DNA of 64,000 nucleotides from the NCBI RefSeq assembly GCF_014638915.1, contig NZ_BMFQ01000003.1:558001-622000 (forward strand), written 5' to 3'. A program made the position numbers and the translations under genes. Within the stretch, counting starts at the first letter, position 1. Each line of letters opens with the position of its first letter. Source of the stretch: Xanthomarina arctica (lineage in GTDB: Bacteria > Bacteroidota > Bacteroidia > Flavobacteriales > Flavobacteriaceae). Under the pieces are notes generated by a model. That model had not been told where the DNA came from. It ran no database searches and saw only the letters and a program-made list of their open reading frames with translations. This document shows positions 63,126 through 64,000 of the stretch, one piece after another.

Positions 63126-64000
63126 CCTGAAAACCTAAAGCATACGGGTCATCTTCAGTATCTATAGTAATAGTATTATGTCCAAAAACTTTTGCCCAAC
63201 CTTGGATGCTAGGAAGAATTGCTAATTTCCCATCTAAAGTAGTTTCTTTTTCAACACGTCCAACAAATTTACTTCCAATAAAACTCTCATGAATATAATC
63301 TTCTCCAACTTTCAATTGTCCTTTGGCATGTAATTGTGCCAATCTTGCTGAAGTTCCTGTTCCACACGGACTTCTATCGATAGCTTTGTCGCCATAAAAA
63401 ACAGCATTTCTGCCATGCGATGCCGGATCGATTGGAGTTCCGGTCCAAAGCATGTGTGTGACATCTCGAATGGTTTCATTTTCTGGATGAATAAATAAAG
63501 TTGGATATTTTTCATTGATCCGTTGTCTAACTACTTGCGAATATTGAATGATTTTTGAAGCAGAAAAATCCTGAACTCCAGAGAAATTTTTCTGTGGATC
63601 TACAATGGCATAATAATTTCCACCATAAGACACATCGAATGTAATTTCTCCCAATTCGGGACAATCAACCGTTAAACCTTCCGCCGCTAAATAACTTTTC
63701 ACATTAATTAGTTTTACCCAATCGACTTTAGTTCCTGTTTGTTGATATTCAATTTCTACCAATCCAGCCGGAGCTTCCATTCTAATTTTTCCTGGAATTT
63801 TTGGAATAACTAAACCTTCTTCAATAGCAATGGTAATGGTTCCAATAGTTCCGTGTCCACACATGGGCAAACAACCTGAGGTTTCAATAAACAGAATGGC
63901 AAAATCGTTTTCTGGATGGTGTGGTGGATATAAAATACTACCACTCATCATATCGTGACCACGAGGTTCAAACATGAGACCTTTACGGATCCAATCGTAC
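63118..64000 (-). CDS. 4-hydroxyproline 2-epimerase (5'-truncated by window)
   Basis: The frame stays open from the ATG at 63975 to the window edge, where the minus strand reads YDWIRKGL just before MFEPRGHDMMSG, so the true N-terminus is outside. The protein has both catalytic cysteines of the proline racemase superfamily: LPMCGHGTIG and DRSPCGTGTSAR. With the FEPRGHDMMSGSILYPP opening this is the 4-hydroxyproline epimerase type, which converts trans-4-hydroxy-L-proline to cis-4-hydroxy-D-proline. The dehydrogenase expected next is encoded 388 bp downstream. Confidence 0.9.
   Translation of the reverse strand, partial: YDWIRKGLMFEPRGHDMMSGSILYPPHHPENDFAILFIETSGCLPMCGHGTIGTITIAIEEGLVIPKIPGKIRMEAPAGLVEIEYQQTGTKVDWVKLINVKSYLAAEGLTVDCPELGEITFDVSYGGNYYAIVDPQKNFSGVQDFSASKIIQYSQVVRQRINEKYPTLFIHPENETIRDVTHMLWTGTPIDPASHGRNAVFYGDKAIDRSPCGTGTSARLAQLHAKGQLKVGEDYIHESFIGSKFVGRVEKETTLDGKLAILPSIQGWAKVFGHNTITIDTEDDPYALGFQVI

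Noticed and set aside
1-64000. CRISPR arrays, insertion sequences, prophage genes or tRNA genes
   Set aside because: No regularly spaced repeats, transposase, phage structural genes or tRNA cloverleaf were seen; only the tmRNA was found.

Overview
The window is chromosomal DNA from a marine-type member of the Flavobacteriaceae (phylum Bacteroidota). Evidence: low G+C; SusC/SusD, FecR and ECF sigma genes; the type IX secretion genes porU and porV; the gliding lipoprotein gene gldJ; a trp operon ordered E-G-D-C-F-B-A; promoter elements of the Bacteroidota form TAnnTTTG; and a tmRNA tag reading GENNYALAA. Both ends cut a gene: a family-2 glycosyltransferase on the left and a 4-hydroxyproline epimerase on the right.

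Layout. 1-10 kb holds housekeeping and envelope genes (glycosyltransferase, typA, kdsA, a creD cluster with two matching palindromes, a short-chain dehydrogenase, an AlaDH/PNT-type dehydrogenase). 10.1-11.1 kb holds ssrA (tmRNA), an imperfect ~107-bp tandem duplication and a GIY-YIG gene broken by one stop codon. 11.1-23.9 kb is a single-strand nutrient-acquisition locus: ECF sigma factor, FecR anti-sigma, SusC with an STN domain, SusD, two PKD/beta-propeller lipoproteins, a secreted cyanophycinase, a secreted M20 metallopeptidase and a second S51 protein with a T9SS sorting domain. I read it as a cyanophycin (or other beta-aspartyl peptide) utilisation locus. A plus-strand terminator between fecR and susC suggests an antisense RNA. 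24-28.5 kb holds small unknown genes, a helix-turn-helix regulator, two rhodaneses and two thioredoxin-fold proteins.

28.7-35.6 kb is the trp operon, preceded by a promoter, an 18-residue leader peptide containing Trp-Trp-Trp, and a terminator hairpin: an attenuator. Short palindromic elements lie at several junctions in this operon, and one supplies the trpF stop codon. 35.6-44.6 kb holds trmL, argS, a TPR histidine kinase, a CtlX-type hydrolase, an M28 peptidase and small genes. 44.7-47.4 kb holds pyruvate dehydrogenase E2 and E1-alpha; 47.5-56.7 kb holds cdd, porV, porU, gldJ and murF.

56.7-64 kb is a proline and hydroxyproline peptide catabolism cluster: an S37-type prolyl aminopeptidase lipoprotein, an ornithine-cyclodeaminase-family reductase, a trans-3-hydroxy-L-proline dehydratase (Cys/Thr active site), an M24 aminopeptidase, an FAD-dependent D-amino-acid/hydroxyproline dehydrogenase, a DUF3781 protein and a 4-hydroxyproline 2-epimerase (Cys/Cys active site). 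It would suit growth on collagen-like material. The T9SS genes in the window are the kind of machinery that would export the sorting-domain protein of the cyanophycinase locus.

All functional assignments come from reading motifs by eye; no database search was run.
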